A stretch of 53,500 nt of DNA, taken from contig CACLQQ010000009.1 of NCBI GenBank assembly GCA_902609095.1, positions 1 to 53,500 of the forward strand, in the 5' to 3' direction. A program made the position numbers and the translations under genes. The notes under the pieces were generated by a model. That model did no database searches, was not told where the DNA came from, and saw nothing but the letters and a program-made list of their open reading frames with translations. Origin of the DNA: an uncultured Bacteroidota bacterium (lineage in GTDB: Bacteria; Bacteroidota; Bacteroidia; Chitinophagales; Saprospiraceae). Shown here piece by piece: positions 39,704 to 48,362 of this stretch (positions are counted from its first letter, which is position 1; the number at the start of each line of letters is the position of its first letter).

Positions 39704-42700
39704 TTATCTCAGTATGATCATGTTCTTAGTCGATACAAACTCATCAGTAATCATCTTGTAGATTATTGACCCTGTAGTACTTTCAATGATACTCCGATCA
39801 ACAACAACAGTATTCCGACCGGCTGGATATTCACGTTCTAAGTTTCCGACTAATCTACCATCCAATGAATAAAACTGCATCTGAACAACTTGAGTTGAAG
39901 GAATAACAAAATCAATAGTAGTAATTCCAACTGAAGGATTCGGTTTATTCTGATCCAATGCACACCCTTCCACTGAATTTACAGTAGATATAATAAAAGG
40001 CATAGACTCCAAATTGGTATTATATATTTCAGCAGATAAATCATTTGTTAATTCTATAATTGGAACAACATCCTCAAACAGTATAGTAAAAAGTGATTCA
40101 TTCGCACTGATTTGGAAACCTCTTCTCTCATTAAGACTAAGCTTTAGGATATTTTCATCAATATGATAGTTCGTAGGGTATATATCAAAGTTTTCAGATT
40201 TAATCTCAGAGATTCTTCGCCCATCGATATCAATCGACATTTGGATTCCGTTAAGAGAAAACTCCCTATTAACAACAAAATCTACTCGATCTAATTTTCT
40301 GTCAATATATACATTCTCGTATACTTGATCTCTTGAAGACGCTGTACCTAATGTATTGTTGACATCACCGATCTTAATCGCATAAAAATCAGCCGCCATT
40401 TCATCTTTATCTAAATCCTGATAATAATATGAATTACTATAAGTGAGAGCAGAAGTCACAATAGTCATATCTGACGAAGCTGTAATAAACTTCCAAGCAT
40501 CTGATGAAGGAACCGCATAGGATTTACCTAAAATAATTTTTCTTAACTCAATTAGATCTAATGCATCAATACTACCTGAATCGTTAATATCAGCAGCAAC
40601 TAGCAGTTTAGGATCATTTATCTCAGATATACCCAGAACATGATTCTGGATTAATATCAGATCTAAAGTAGATACCCCTTTAATCATTTCATCAACCTTC
40701 TCAGGATTTACACTATATGCTAAATGCTTATCTAAGTCTCCGAAAGAAAATTGTCCGTTCTCGTCTGTTATATCATATCCAACTTCATCGCCGTCTAATT
40801 CAACATTGAAGTTTGAGCTGCCGTGCCCTCCTGGCCCTATTACTTTACCCCCAATTTCAGCTGTTTCTAATGCTGATGTTCCAGTGGAGGTAATAGGACA
40901 ACAACAGTTAAATATCTCTATATCTCCTAAGCCAAATTTTTGAAACCGTGGATCTAAATTAAACTCAGGTGTAATATCGATGAAGATGGCAGAACCATTT
41001 AAGTTGCCACTCAAACTTCCAAAGTTACTACGAGGTATATATGAACCCTGTGGCCCATAAACATTACACTCTCCTGGTACCAAGGATGGATCCAAGCAAT
41101 CCGCCATTGTCCAAATAATTGTATCACACATAGCTCCATCCTGACTAACCTGATCTGCCCCAAAAGCAATACCCCCAGCACTATTTAGTCCATTCCTCCA
41201 TAGGTTTCCTCCAGCGACATTCCCCACTGAGATATCTGTAATTAAATTCCAAGTCTCACCCGAAAGCTCATATAAAATCGACATTGAATTATGCACGGTG
41301 CCTCTCTCTGCCAAAATCATTCTATCACAAGTTACATTGAAATCTAAATCAGTAATTTTCTCTCTTGTCCCAATATTCAGTATTTGAACTTGAGACAGAT
41401 TACTCATAATGCCCATATCATTAAGATCCAATGTATATATTGTTTTGTTCCTAGTCCCTCCTGCATTGCCTAATGATTCGCCTCCACCTGCGACATTTTG
41501 TTGTATGAAAAATAGTTGGCGGGTGCACTCGTTAAGTTCGATGGCCCAAATTACTTGATCTGCAGGAAAAGGACTGGATAAAAAGCCTTCTCCGCCACTA
41601 GGAAAAGGATCTATTACCTGCTCAATAATTCCCGATGTAGCATTAATAGCATAGATTCTACCGTCTGACAAGTTAGAGCCATATAAGGTATTCGATAACT
41701 GGTCATATGCAATATTACCCCATCCAGTCGGTAAGGGATTATTTGATAAACCTGTATTTAAGAACTTTCCAGGAACGATCGTTCCACCTACCGGATTACT
41801 CATAAAGGTGTTTGAGGTTGTTACTAGGGTCTGTAGAACAGCTGGATTAGAAAAATTCGTTTTATATAGGCCTGATTCCCCACCTGGTCCTTTACCTGTT
41901 GGCGTAAAAGGGTCACCATCATATGAATAGACGTTTGTAGCAGCGAAATAGATATCCCCATTGGTATTACCTACTGAGGTACCGAAAATTTGTCCCATTT
42001 CTTCAATAGTCCATGTTACCGGTTTTTCAATGGCAACGGCAGTGGCACCACTGGATACTGGGTCAGCCCAATTATCGCCCAAAGGAGCAGTATTTGCATT
42101 TCTGAAATCAAGAATGGCAGCAACAGCTTCATTACTAAAAGAACCTCCAGCACAAGTTACAACAGCTTGACCTATAAACTCTTCATCAGGGCAAAGGCAT
42201 GGACTGACCGTGATAGTCACCATATCTTCATCATCATCTATTCCATCTGCAATACCGTCCCTACCATCATCTGATTCTTTATCAACATCTGGATCACTAT
42301 CGACATCATCACCATCATCTTCTGTTATCTCGACTATATTCATTAATTGATCGCCCTCAAATGACTCATCAATGGACATGACAATTTCTATACTATCTTT
42401 TGCTCCAGCTGGCAATGAAGCCACTGTATAAACCAATCCGTTTCTTGATATGTTGGTATTCAAACTACCGTTGTCAGACACGAAGGTTAATCCAGACTGT
42501 GGACTGTCTGTTACGGTCACATTTACGGCATCAAGACTACCTTGATTCTCGATGATCCATCTAAAAGTTACCATATCTCCAGGGCTGTAATAGCCTGAAC
42601 TAATAGTTTCTTTTTCTATAGCCAAATCATATCGATCAATATCTATGACAACCATGTCTTCATCATCATCATCTGTTTGTCCTACATTTCCACCGTCATC

Positions 42701-44431
42701 ATCTCCTGTTACAGTTCCATCTAATCCGTCATCGGTATCTTTTCTTAGACTGGGATCACTATCTACATCATTCCCATCATCTTCTGTGATCTCCACTACG
42801 TTCATCAATTGATCTCCAGAAAAATCAACATCTATTACATAGGTTATGTCAAAAGACTGAGACTCACCAGCAACTAAATCTAAAATAGTATAATTATTGC
42901 CGGTTCCTGTAACATTTGTGATACTGCCAGCGTTGGTGCTTACAAATGCTATGTTATCATCTGGGAAATCAGTAATACCCACATTGGCGGCATCGATACT
43001 TCCTTCATTAGTAACTATTATTCTAAAGGTGACATTATCTCCTAATTCATATGGACCTGAGGTAACTATATCCTTATCAATTGCTAAGTCATAATCTTGC
43101 CTCACAGAAATAGTGACCATATCCTCATCATCGTCATCAATTTCTCCAATATTTCCTCCATCATCATCACCGGTCTCAGTGCCATCAAGGCCATCATCAA
43201 TTGCTTTTCTGATATCTGGATCACTATCGACATCATCGCCATCATCTTCTGTAATCTCAACTATATTCATTAATTGATCTCCAGTAAAATCACGATTAAT
43301 TGAAAAGGTTACGATAAACTCTTGTTCATCACCACCACCTAAATCAAGAATTGTATATCCAGTACCACTTCCATCTACATTGTCCTGAGAACCTGCATTA
43401 GTCGATACATATGTTAATCCTTCATCTGGAAAGTCGGTTACACCCACATTAGCTGCATCGATAGTACCTTCATTAGTAACTGTTATTCTGAAGGTCACCT
43501 CAGTACCTGGCTCATAAGGACCTTGAGTAACTATCTCTTTATCAATAGCTAAATCATATCTGTCAATCTCTATCTCAGCGGGATCATGATCATCTTCATC
43601 ATCAGGGTCATTAACGGCATCATCTATAGGATCTCCATCATTCTCATCGACCGTATCTGGTGTGCTATCGTCATCCACTGGAGGCTCATTATTAGGGTCA
43701 TTATCGTCATCTGCACCTGAAATCTCTGCAAGGTTTACAATACTTGAACCTCTAAAATTAGGATCGATAGTGAAATCAATTTGAACTGTAGCATTACTAT
43801 TAAATCCGGCTATAAAAGGAATTTTTTCATTTTTTATGGCTATCCCTCCAGTCTCGGTCCATTCTGGATCATTTAATATTAAGCCTTCAGGTATATAATC
43901 TGTTATTTCAATTTCAAAAGCATCTTCTGTCCCTTGATTGATTACCTCAATATCAAAAGTTACGTCTCCTCCTAACTCGTAAGGACCAGGTGTAGAGCTA
44001 CTGACAGTTTTTATGAGAGCCAAATCAAATCTGGTCCTTACACAATTCATTTCATTATCATTGATATGAACAGTTGGCTGACAGAGAGTCTGCCTTCCAC
44101 ACTCATCAGTAACCCATATATCTACTACTTGTGCCAATCCTCCTTCACCACTTAAGATCTTACTATTTTCTTTTCCCGCTTGATCAAAAGTAATTTTGAG
44201 CCATTCATAAGGAGTCTTATCATCAGATGCAGAAGCTATTAAATCTTTGGCCCATACAACTACCATACAGGTATCAGGCATAAATGTGGTGTGCAAGTCT
44301 CTACATATAACTGTAGGTTCTTCAACATCATTTGGATGACATTGTCCTTGCAAGGATTGCGTATTAGAGAAAATCATAAACATAACTAAAATCACAGCAG
44401 ATATGCACCTGTTTGAGATTAATATGTTCAT
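39704..44431 (-). CDS. Giant secreted protein: DUF11 tandem repeats, dockerin-like pair, T9SS type A tail
   Basis: About 1575 residues; start chosen at ATG 44429-44431 (MNILISNRCISAVILVMFMIFS...), which gives a normal leader. Numbered from the upstream in-frame ATG at 44464: an HYR-like domain (45-140), then four DUF11 repeats starting near 145, 303, 458 and 613 (RYDLAIDKEIVTQGPYEPGT). Each repeat is about 155 residues and ends in an acidic linker (EITEDDGDDVDSDP, GDDDGG, DDDDEDMV). Next a propeller-like domain (about 790-1160), a dockerin-like pair (STLDLILIQNHVLGI; AADINDSGSIDALDLIELRKIILG) and the T9SS tail (DQNKPNPSVGITTIDFVI...NMIILR). Intact, despite four long repeats. Confidence 0.85.
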   Translation of the reverse strand: MNILISNRCISAVILVMFMIFSNTQSLQGQCHPNDVEEPTVICRDLHTTFMPDTCMVVVWAKDLIASASDDKTPYEWLKITFDQAGKENSKILSGEGGLAQVVDIWVTDECGRQTLCQPTVHINDNEMNCVRTRFDLALIKTVSSSTPGPYELGGDVTFDIEVINQGTEDAFEIEITDYIPEGLILNDPEWTETGGIAIKNEKIPFIAGFNSNATVQIDFTIDPNFRGSSIVNLAEISGADDDNDPNNEPPVDDDSTPDTVDENDGDPIDDAVNDPDDEDDHDPAEIEIDRYDLAIDKEIVTQGPYEPGTEVTFRITVTNEGTIDAANVGVTDFPDEGLTYVSTNAGSQDNVDGSGTGYTILDLGGGDEQEFIVTFSINRDFTGDQLMNIVEITEDDGDDVDSDPDIRKAIDDGLDGTETGDDDGGNIGEIDDDDEDMVTISVRQDYDLAIDKDIVTSGPYELGDNVTFRIIVTNEGSIDAANVGITDFPDDNIAFVSTNAGSITNVTGTGNNYTILDLVAGESQSFDITYVIDVDFSGDQLMNVVEITEDDGNDVDSDPSLRKDTDDGLDGTVTGDDDGGNVGQTDDDDEDMVVIDIDRYDLAIEKETISSGYYSPGDMVTFRWIIENQGSLDAVNVTVTDSPQSGLTFVSDNGSLNTNISRNGLVYTVASLPAGAKDSIEIVMSIDESFEGDQLMNIVEITEDDGDDVDSDPDVDKESDDGRDGIADGIDDDEDMVTITVSPCLCPDEEFIGQAVVTCAGGSFSNEAVAAILDFRNANTAPLGDNWADPVSSGATAVAIEKPVTWTIEEMGQIFGTSVGNTNGDIYFAATNVYSYDGDPFTPTGKGPGGESGLYKTNFSNPAVLQTLVTTSNTFMSNPVGGTIVPGKFLNTGLSNNPLPTGWGNIAYDQLSNTLYGSNLSDGRIYAINATSGIIEQVIDPFPSGGEGFLSSPFPADQVIWAIELNECTRQLFFIQQNVAGGGESLGNAGGTRNKTIYTLDLNDMGIMSNLSQVQILNIGTREKITDLDFNVTCDRMILAERGTVHNSMSILYELSGETWNLITDISVGNVAGGNLWRNGLNSAGGIAFGADQVSQDGAMCDTIIWTMADCLDPSLVPGECNVYGPQGSYIPRSNFGSLSGNLNGSAIFIDITPEFNLDPRFQKFGLGDIEIFNCCCPITSTGTSALETAEIGGKVIGPGGHGSSNFNVELDGDEVGYDITDENGQFSFGDLDKHLAYSVNPEKVDEMIKGVSTLDLILIQNHVLGISEINDPKLLVAADINDSGSIDALDLIELRKIILGKSYAVPSSDAWKFITASSDMTIVTSALTYSNSYYYQDLDKDEMAADFYAIKIGDVNNTLGTASSRDQVYENVYIDRKLDRVDFVVNREFSLNGIQMSIDIDGRRISEIKSENFDIYPTNYHIDENILKLSLNERRGFQISANESLFTILFEDVVPIIELTNDLSAEIYNTNLESMPFIISTVNSVEGCALDQNKPNPSVGITTIDFVIPSTQVVQMQFYSLDGRLVGNLEREYPAGRNTVVVDRSIIESTTGSIIYKMITDEFVSTKNMIILR

Positions 44432-44603
44432 TCTTTCTTCTGAGTTCTGGAGTATAGTTTTCATCGTCTATAAACTTCTGTAAGGTCTCGCATTTTTTGA
44501 GACTCTACTTTTAAATAATTTCAATGAAGTGGCTAATTAAGTACGAGTAAAAGTCACATAATGCTTACTGTGGATGGGATAGAAACACTTCTTCCAAACA
44601 AAT

Positions 44604-44674
44604 ATATTACAATATTTAGTAATGTTTTAATAATTGACTTATAAATTATTAAATATTGCTATTTATTGTAATAT
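44604..44674. repeat. AT-rich inverted repeat beside the SDR gene end
   Basis: Perfect 11-bp outer arms ATATTACAATA (44604-44614) and TATTGTAATAT (44664-44674). An inner pair AATATTTAGTAAT/ATTATTAAATATT (44611-44623 and 44645-44657) matches with one mismatch. It ends one base before the stop codon of the SDR gene. It may serve as a weak terminator or be a relic; the AT content makes chance pairing possible. Confidence 0.4.
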
Positions 44675-44675
44675 G

Positions 44676-45377
44676 TTATAAATCACCGAGCTGTGGACGC
44701 ATTACAATTTCCTCGACAATAGCTGACGGGGATGTATCATAGGCACCCCATACTTGTTTGGCTACATCCTCCGCTTCCATCAAACGTTCATATGGTAAGT
44801 CAACTCCGGCCCAACTATTAGACCAAGTCGCCCCTGGCAATACTGATGTGACTTTCACTCCAGTAGTCTTCAGTTCTTCTCTTAACACTTTAGAAAAACC
44901 AAGCATAGCAAATTTTGATATTGTATACGAGCCACCATTAGTTAGGGCTATTAAGCTGGCAACAGAGCATATATTAAATATATGACCACTTCCTTGATCT
45001 ATCATTGTAGGTGCCACTAACCGAGATAATCTGTAAGCACTGTAAAGGTTAGTCTCAATCATTAACTCTAAGGCTCCACTTTCTTCTTTTAATATCTCTC
45101 CAGGTAGAAAGACCCCTGCATTATTAATTAGGACATCGATTTGACTCCAAGACTGTATGACCTCCTTCTGAAACTCAATTATCTGTTCTACATTACTAAC
45201 ATCTATAGACCTACCTATTACATTTCTATTTGGATCAATGTTCAATAGCTTGTTAGTTAAAACGTCTATATCTTTTTGATTTCTCGCACAAAAAGCAATG
45301 TTCGCACCTTTGGCAAAAAATAAATCGAGAATAGCTCTTCCTATACCTGTAGTTCCTCCTGTGATAATTACGTTCAT
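44676..45377 (-). CDS. Short-chain dehydrogenase/reductase (SDR family)
   Basis: About 233 residues from ATG 45375-45377 (MNVIITGGTTGIGRAI), which places the TGxxxGxG cofactor site at residues 6-13; a start three codons upstream is possible. Catalytic landmarks: NNAG (about residue 82), ICSVAS with the active Ser, and YTISK (the YxxxK pair, about 147-151). A classical NAD(P)-dependent oxidoreductase; the substrate is not predictable. Intact and divergent from mlaE. Confidence 0.88.
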   Translation of the reverse strand: MNVIITGGTTGIGRAILDLFFAKGANIAFCARNQKDIDVLTNKLLNIDPNRNVIGRSIDVSNVEQIIEFQKEVIQSWSQIDVLINNAGVFLPGEILKEESGALELMIETNLYSAYRLSRLVAPTMIDQGSGHIFNICSVASLIALTNGGSYTISKFAMLGFSKVLREELKTTGVKVTSVLPGATWSNSWAGVDLPYERLMEAEDVAKQVWGAYDTSPSAIVEEIVMRPQLGDL

Positions 45378-45466
45378 GTAAATCAAATCTTATGCGTTAA
45401 AAATAGGGTATTTTCATTGTCGAAATTATTTGGAACATTTTTCAGTTAGAGGTATTCCTTTTTACG

Positions 45467-46207
45467 ATGAAACTAATTAGAGATTTTGGTCAATATGTAG
45501 CATGGCTCCCAGATATATTCTCTCGTCCCGAGAATATGTCTATGTATTACAAGGAGACTATAAGACAGATGTACGATATAGGTATCGGCTCACTAAGTAT
45601 TGTAATGATCATATCAGGATTTATTGGAGCAGTAACTTCCATACAATTCTCATATCAATTGGAAGGAACGATGATTCCATCTTATTATATAGGATACATC
45701 GTGAGGGATATGATGATCATTGAGATGGCTGTTACCCTAACTTCAATTGTTTTAGCAGGTAAAATTGGTTCTACAATGGCGGCAGAAATTGGGGGAATGC
45801 GTCAAAAAGAACATATAGATGCCATGGAGATCATGGGTGTAAACACATCTGCTTATCTTGTAATGCCCAAATTACTGGCTTCAGTAGTGATTATTCCTAT
45901 ATTAGTTATTGTAGCTTGTATAGTAGGTATTGGAGGAGGTTATTTCGCTGCTATCACAGTTGCTGGATTTACCAGTGCGGAATTTATCAGAGGATTACGA
46001 TCATTCTTTGTTCCTTTTAATATACTTATCATGTTAGTCAAGTCCGTCACTTTCGCATTTATAATTACTTCCGTGGCCTGTTACCAAGGTTACTTTGTTA
46101 CAGGAGGAAGTATAGAGTTAGGTCAAGCAAGTACACGAGCAGTAGTCTTTGGATCAATTATTATACTCATCGCTGATTTACTAATCGCATTAATTTTAAT
46201 GAGTTAA
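45467..46207 (+). CDS. mlaE: MlaE-family ABC transporter permease
   Basis: 246-residue membrane protein of the MlaE/YrbE type, part of an inner-membrane ABC system that moves phospholipids between membranes. It has five or six hydrophobic helices and the family core (MIEMAVTLTSIVLAGKIGSTMAAEIGGMRQKEHIDAMEIMGVNT). Two bases after its stop the ATPase gene begins. Intact. Confidence 0.92.
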   Translation: MKLIRDFGQYVAWLPDIFSRPENMSMYYKETIRQMYDIGIGSLSIVMIISGFIGAVTSIQFSYQLEGTMIPSYYIGYIVRDMMIIEMAVTLTSIVLAGKIGSTMAAEIGGMRQKEHIDAMEIMGVNTSAYLVMPKLLASVVIIPILVIVACIVGIGGGYFAAITVAGFTSAEFIRGLRSFFVPFNILIMLVKSVTFAFIITSVACYQGYFVTGGSIELGQASTRAVVFGSIIILIADLLIALILMS

Positions 46208-46208
46208 T

Positions 46209-46970
46209 ATGATTAAAGCTAGTAACATCATTAAAGCTTTCAGTGATCAACAAGTCCTAAAGGATGTGAGTTTCACCTTTGAAGCCGGAAAGACAAATCT
46301 TATTATTGGGAAAAGTGGTGCTGGAAAAACTGTCTTTCTGAAAATTTTAGTGGGTCTCTTGAATCCTACATCTGGATCTATATGGTATGACAAGATAGAT
46401 TTATGCAGTATAAACCGTGATGAACTAAGAGCCTTAAGGATGAAAATCGGGATGCTGTTTCAAGGTAATGCGCTTTTCGATTCCATGACCGTTGAGGAGA
46501 ACATACGATTCCCTATGGATATGTTCACTAAAAAGACAGCCAAAGAGAAGCAAAAGCAAGTAGATCTCTGTTTAGAACGAGTAAGCCTACAAGGTAGCAA
46601 TCATAAATACCCATCTGAAATAAGTGGTGGCATGCAAAAGAGAGTGGGTATAGCCCGATCAATAGTCTTAAATCCCAAATATCTGTTCTGCGATGAGCCG
46701 AATTCGGGCTTAGATCCAAAAACTGCAATTACAATTGATGAGTTAATCAGCAGCATTACGCAAGAGCATAATATGACCACTATTATCAATACTCATGATA
46801 TGAACTCGGTTATGGAGATTGGAGAAAACATTTGTCTACTATCAGAGGGGCAATTAGCATGGCAGGGAAGCAAAGCTGAAGTGCTACATAGTCAGGATTA
46901 TGTACTGCTTGACTTTATATTCGCGAGTCCATTCCTTAAGCGGTTGAGAGAAACGGCTCTAAAAAATTAA
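46209..46970 (+). CDS. mlaF: MlaF-family ABC transporter ATP-binding protein
   Basis: 253-residue ATPase partner of the MlaE permease. Walker A GKSGAGKT at 34-41, Q-loop LFQGNALFDSMTVEEN (residue about 87), signature SGGMQKR (about 139), Walker B YLFCDEP (about 157) followed by NSGLDP, and the switch His in INTHDM. Starts one base after the mlaE stop codon. No MlaD-type lipid-binding protein gene follows here. Confidence 0.93.
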   Translation: MIKASNIIKAFSDQQVLKDVSFTFEAGKTNLIIGKSGAGKTVFLKILVGLLNPTSGSIWYDKIDLCSINRDELRALRMKIGMLFQGNALFDSMTVEENIRFPMDMFTKKTAKEKQKQVDLCLERVSLQGSNHKYPSEISGGMQKRVGIARSIVLNPKYLFCDEPNSGLDPKTAITIDELISSITQEHNMTTIINTHDMNSVMEIGENICLLSEGQLAWQGSKAEVLHSQDYVLLDFIFASPFLKRLRETALKN

Positions 46971-46972
46971 AA

Positions 46973-47006
46973 AAGCCCAAGTTTGCTATCAAACTCAGGC
47001 CCTTTC
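46973..47006 (+). terminator. Imperfect hairpin after mlaF
   Basis: GCC-CA-AGTTTG pairs with CAAACT-CA-GGC around the loop CTAT, with an internal CA/CA mismatch and only a short T tract. It looks like an eroded terminator. From here to 47233 I see only AT-rich sequence without a gene. Confidence 0.45.
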
Positions 47007-47233
47007 GACTAAGGTCTCAAAATAAGAAAACTACTTCTTTAGGGTTCTTGGTTACTTTAAAGGTATTAATTATAATTTTCTTATATATATTTTTATTCTA
47101 TGTATTTATTACACTTTTCAATATTACGTATTATCGATGCTAATATGTTAAATAATCAATCGACTCATATGCTTAACTACATCAGCATGGTCGTTCCTTT
47201 AGCATAAATATGAAGTAATTCTAAAACTTAGAG

Positions 47234-47255
47234 AGTGCCCGAGGAGGGAGTCGAA
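47234..47255 (-). repeat. Copy of the tRNA-Leu 3' end (22 bp direct repeat)
   Basis: Twenty-two bases (TTCGACTCCC...GGGCACT on the minus strand) are identical to the 3' terminus of tRNA-Leu plus three flanking bases at 47530-47551. No tRNA body precedes this copy: the other half of the T-stem no longer pairs (GTAGA against CCCTC). It therefore bounds the far side of the GIY-YIG remnant and looks like a target duplication or attachment-site copy. Confidence 0.85.
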
Positions 47256-47296
47256 TCTACCTGTCGGCAAACAAGCCCGCATCACTCATACTTCCC

Positions 47297-47529
47297 CTAA
47301 TTTTTTTTCAAAAACGACATGCCCACTCCACTCTCTATATACTTTTCATGAACTCTTGCCTCTGGTCGACTAATAAAATCTTTTTTATACATCAATTAAA
47401 AAGTGCATAGGGCTTAGTAGTTCGCTCATATCCCTTGTTATGACTATGAATTCTTTAAGACAAATTCGAAGTCAGTCCAACGTATATATAATTGCGCTTG
47501 ATACTTGATATACTATATACAGTGTACAT
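47297..47529 (-). pseudogene. Decayed GIY-YIG endonuclease ORF abutting tRNA-Leu
   Basis: From ATG 47527-47529 the frame reads MYTVYSISSIKRNYIYVGLTSNLS, a diverged GIY-YIG opening (here VY...YIYVG). It meets TAA where homologues have an acidic residue, then RIHSHNKGYERTTKPYALF. After a frameshift it gives DFISRPEARVHEKYIESGVG and MSFLKKN, ending at TAG 47297-47299. The arrangement and about 78-codon length fit the small single-domain GIY-YIG proteins of Bacteroidota. Its start codon lies two bases beyond the tRNA discriminator base, so it would be transcribed with the tRNA. A copy of the tRNA 3' end follows it at 47234-47255. Confidence 0.78.
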
Positions 47530-47531
47530 AG

Positions 47532-47615
47532 TGCCCGAGGAGGGAGTCGAACCCTCACGCCCATACGGACACATGGCCCTCAACCATGCCTGTCTACCAA
47601 TTCCAGCACCCGGGC
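47532..47615 (-). tRNA. tRNA-Leu (anticodon GAG)
   Basis: 84 bases on the minus strand from GCCCGGG to discriminator A. The acceptor stem GCCCGGG/CTCGGGC has one GU pair, the anticodon arm is CATGG-TTGAGGG-CCATG (anticodon GAG, reading CUC/CUU), there is a long variable arm (GTCC-GTAT-GGGC) as in class II tRNAs, and the T arm is GAGGG-TTCGACT-CCCTC. CCA is not encoded. Folds without lesions, unlike the 3'-end copy at 47234. Confidence 0.95.
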
Positions 47616-47676
47616 GGGTTAGGTCACGCAAATATCAACTTTCTCCTAAGAATATGATAGCTTACACAAATTATTT

Positions 47677-48297
47677 TCAAGTGACTTTCTCAGGATAATA
47701 CTCTATGTACTTTTTAACTTGAGTTGATACATCTCCATTGAATAATCTCTCTAATAAATAAAAGGAAGCATCAATACCAGCGCTTACACCTTCTGAAATG
47801 ACATACTTACCATTATCGTGATATCGCTTGGATCTATCAACAATTATCGTTGGATCTAAATTGGGCAAAAGTTCTATCGCTGTATAGTGTGTAGTGACAG
47901 TCAAATTACTAATAACACCGAGTTTGGCTAATAAAAGTGAACCAGTGCAGACAGTTAATACAATCTTGGATCTATGAACTAAGTCTTTTAAGTCTGATAA
48001 AAACTCGTTATCATTAATTAATGGCCGAGTACCAAATCCTCCAGGAATAATCAAAACATCAAGTATGCCGACTTCGGTTATATGCTTATCAATATTGACT
48101 TTCATTCGGGTTTTAGAAACGATAACTTCTTTTTGATTCCCCAAGGTTATTATATCATTGATTAATTGCTCATCAACATACTGTGCAGAAGAAAATACTT
48201 GCATTGGACCAGCAAAATCTAAGAGTTCAACATTATCAAATAAAAGAATTCCAATATTCAAAATGTCTGAATTAATCGTGATGAAATATTGATTCAA
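47677..48297 (-). CDS. DJ-1/PfpI (GATase1-like) family protein
   Basis: 206 residues. Core strand NIGILLFDNVELLDFAGPMQVFSSA, the loop LDVLIIPGGFGTRPL, the nucleophile elbow LTVCTGSLLLAKLGV (Cys about 118) and a His in VTTHYTAIELL. These match the DJ-1/PfpI branch that includes isonitrile hydratase-like proteins and the N-terminal half of GlxA regulators, here without a DNA-binding domain. The true start may be at or just after residue 1; the first 12 residues are not typical of the family. Divergent from dnaE. Confidence 0.85.
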   Translation of the reverse strand: MNQYFITINSDILNIGILLFDNVELLDFAGPMQVFSSAQYVDEQLINDIITLGNQKEVIVSKTRMKVNIDKHITEVGILDVLIIPGGFGTRPLINDNEFLSDLKDLVHRSKIVLTVCTGSLLLAKLGVISNLTVTTHYTAIELLPNLDPTIIVDRSKRYHDNGKYVISEGVSAGIDASFYLLERLFNGDVSTQVKKYIEYYPEKVT

Positions 48298-48362
48298 AAA
48301 TAAGAGAACACAGATGGTATTATCTAATACGTTCCTCTATCTTGCTATACTAAGATAACACC

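Noticed and set aside
47221..47300. A second complete tRNA gene at the 3'-end copy
   Set aside because: Only the last 22 bases match. The T-stem does not pair, and no acceptor 5' strand, D arm or anticodon arm can be formed upstream of it.
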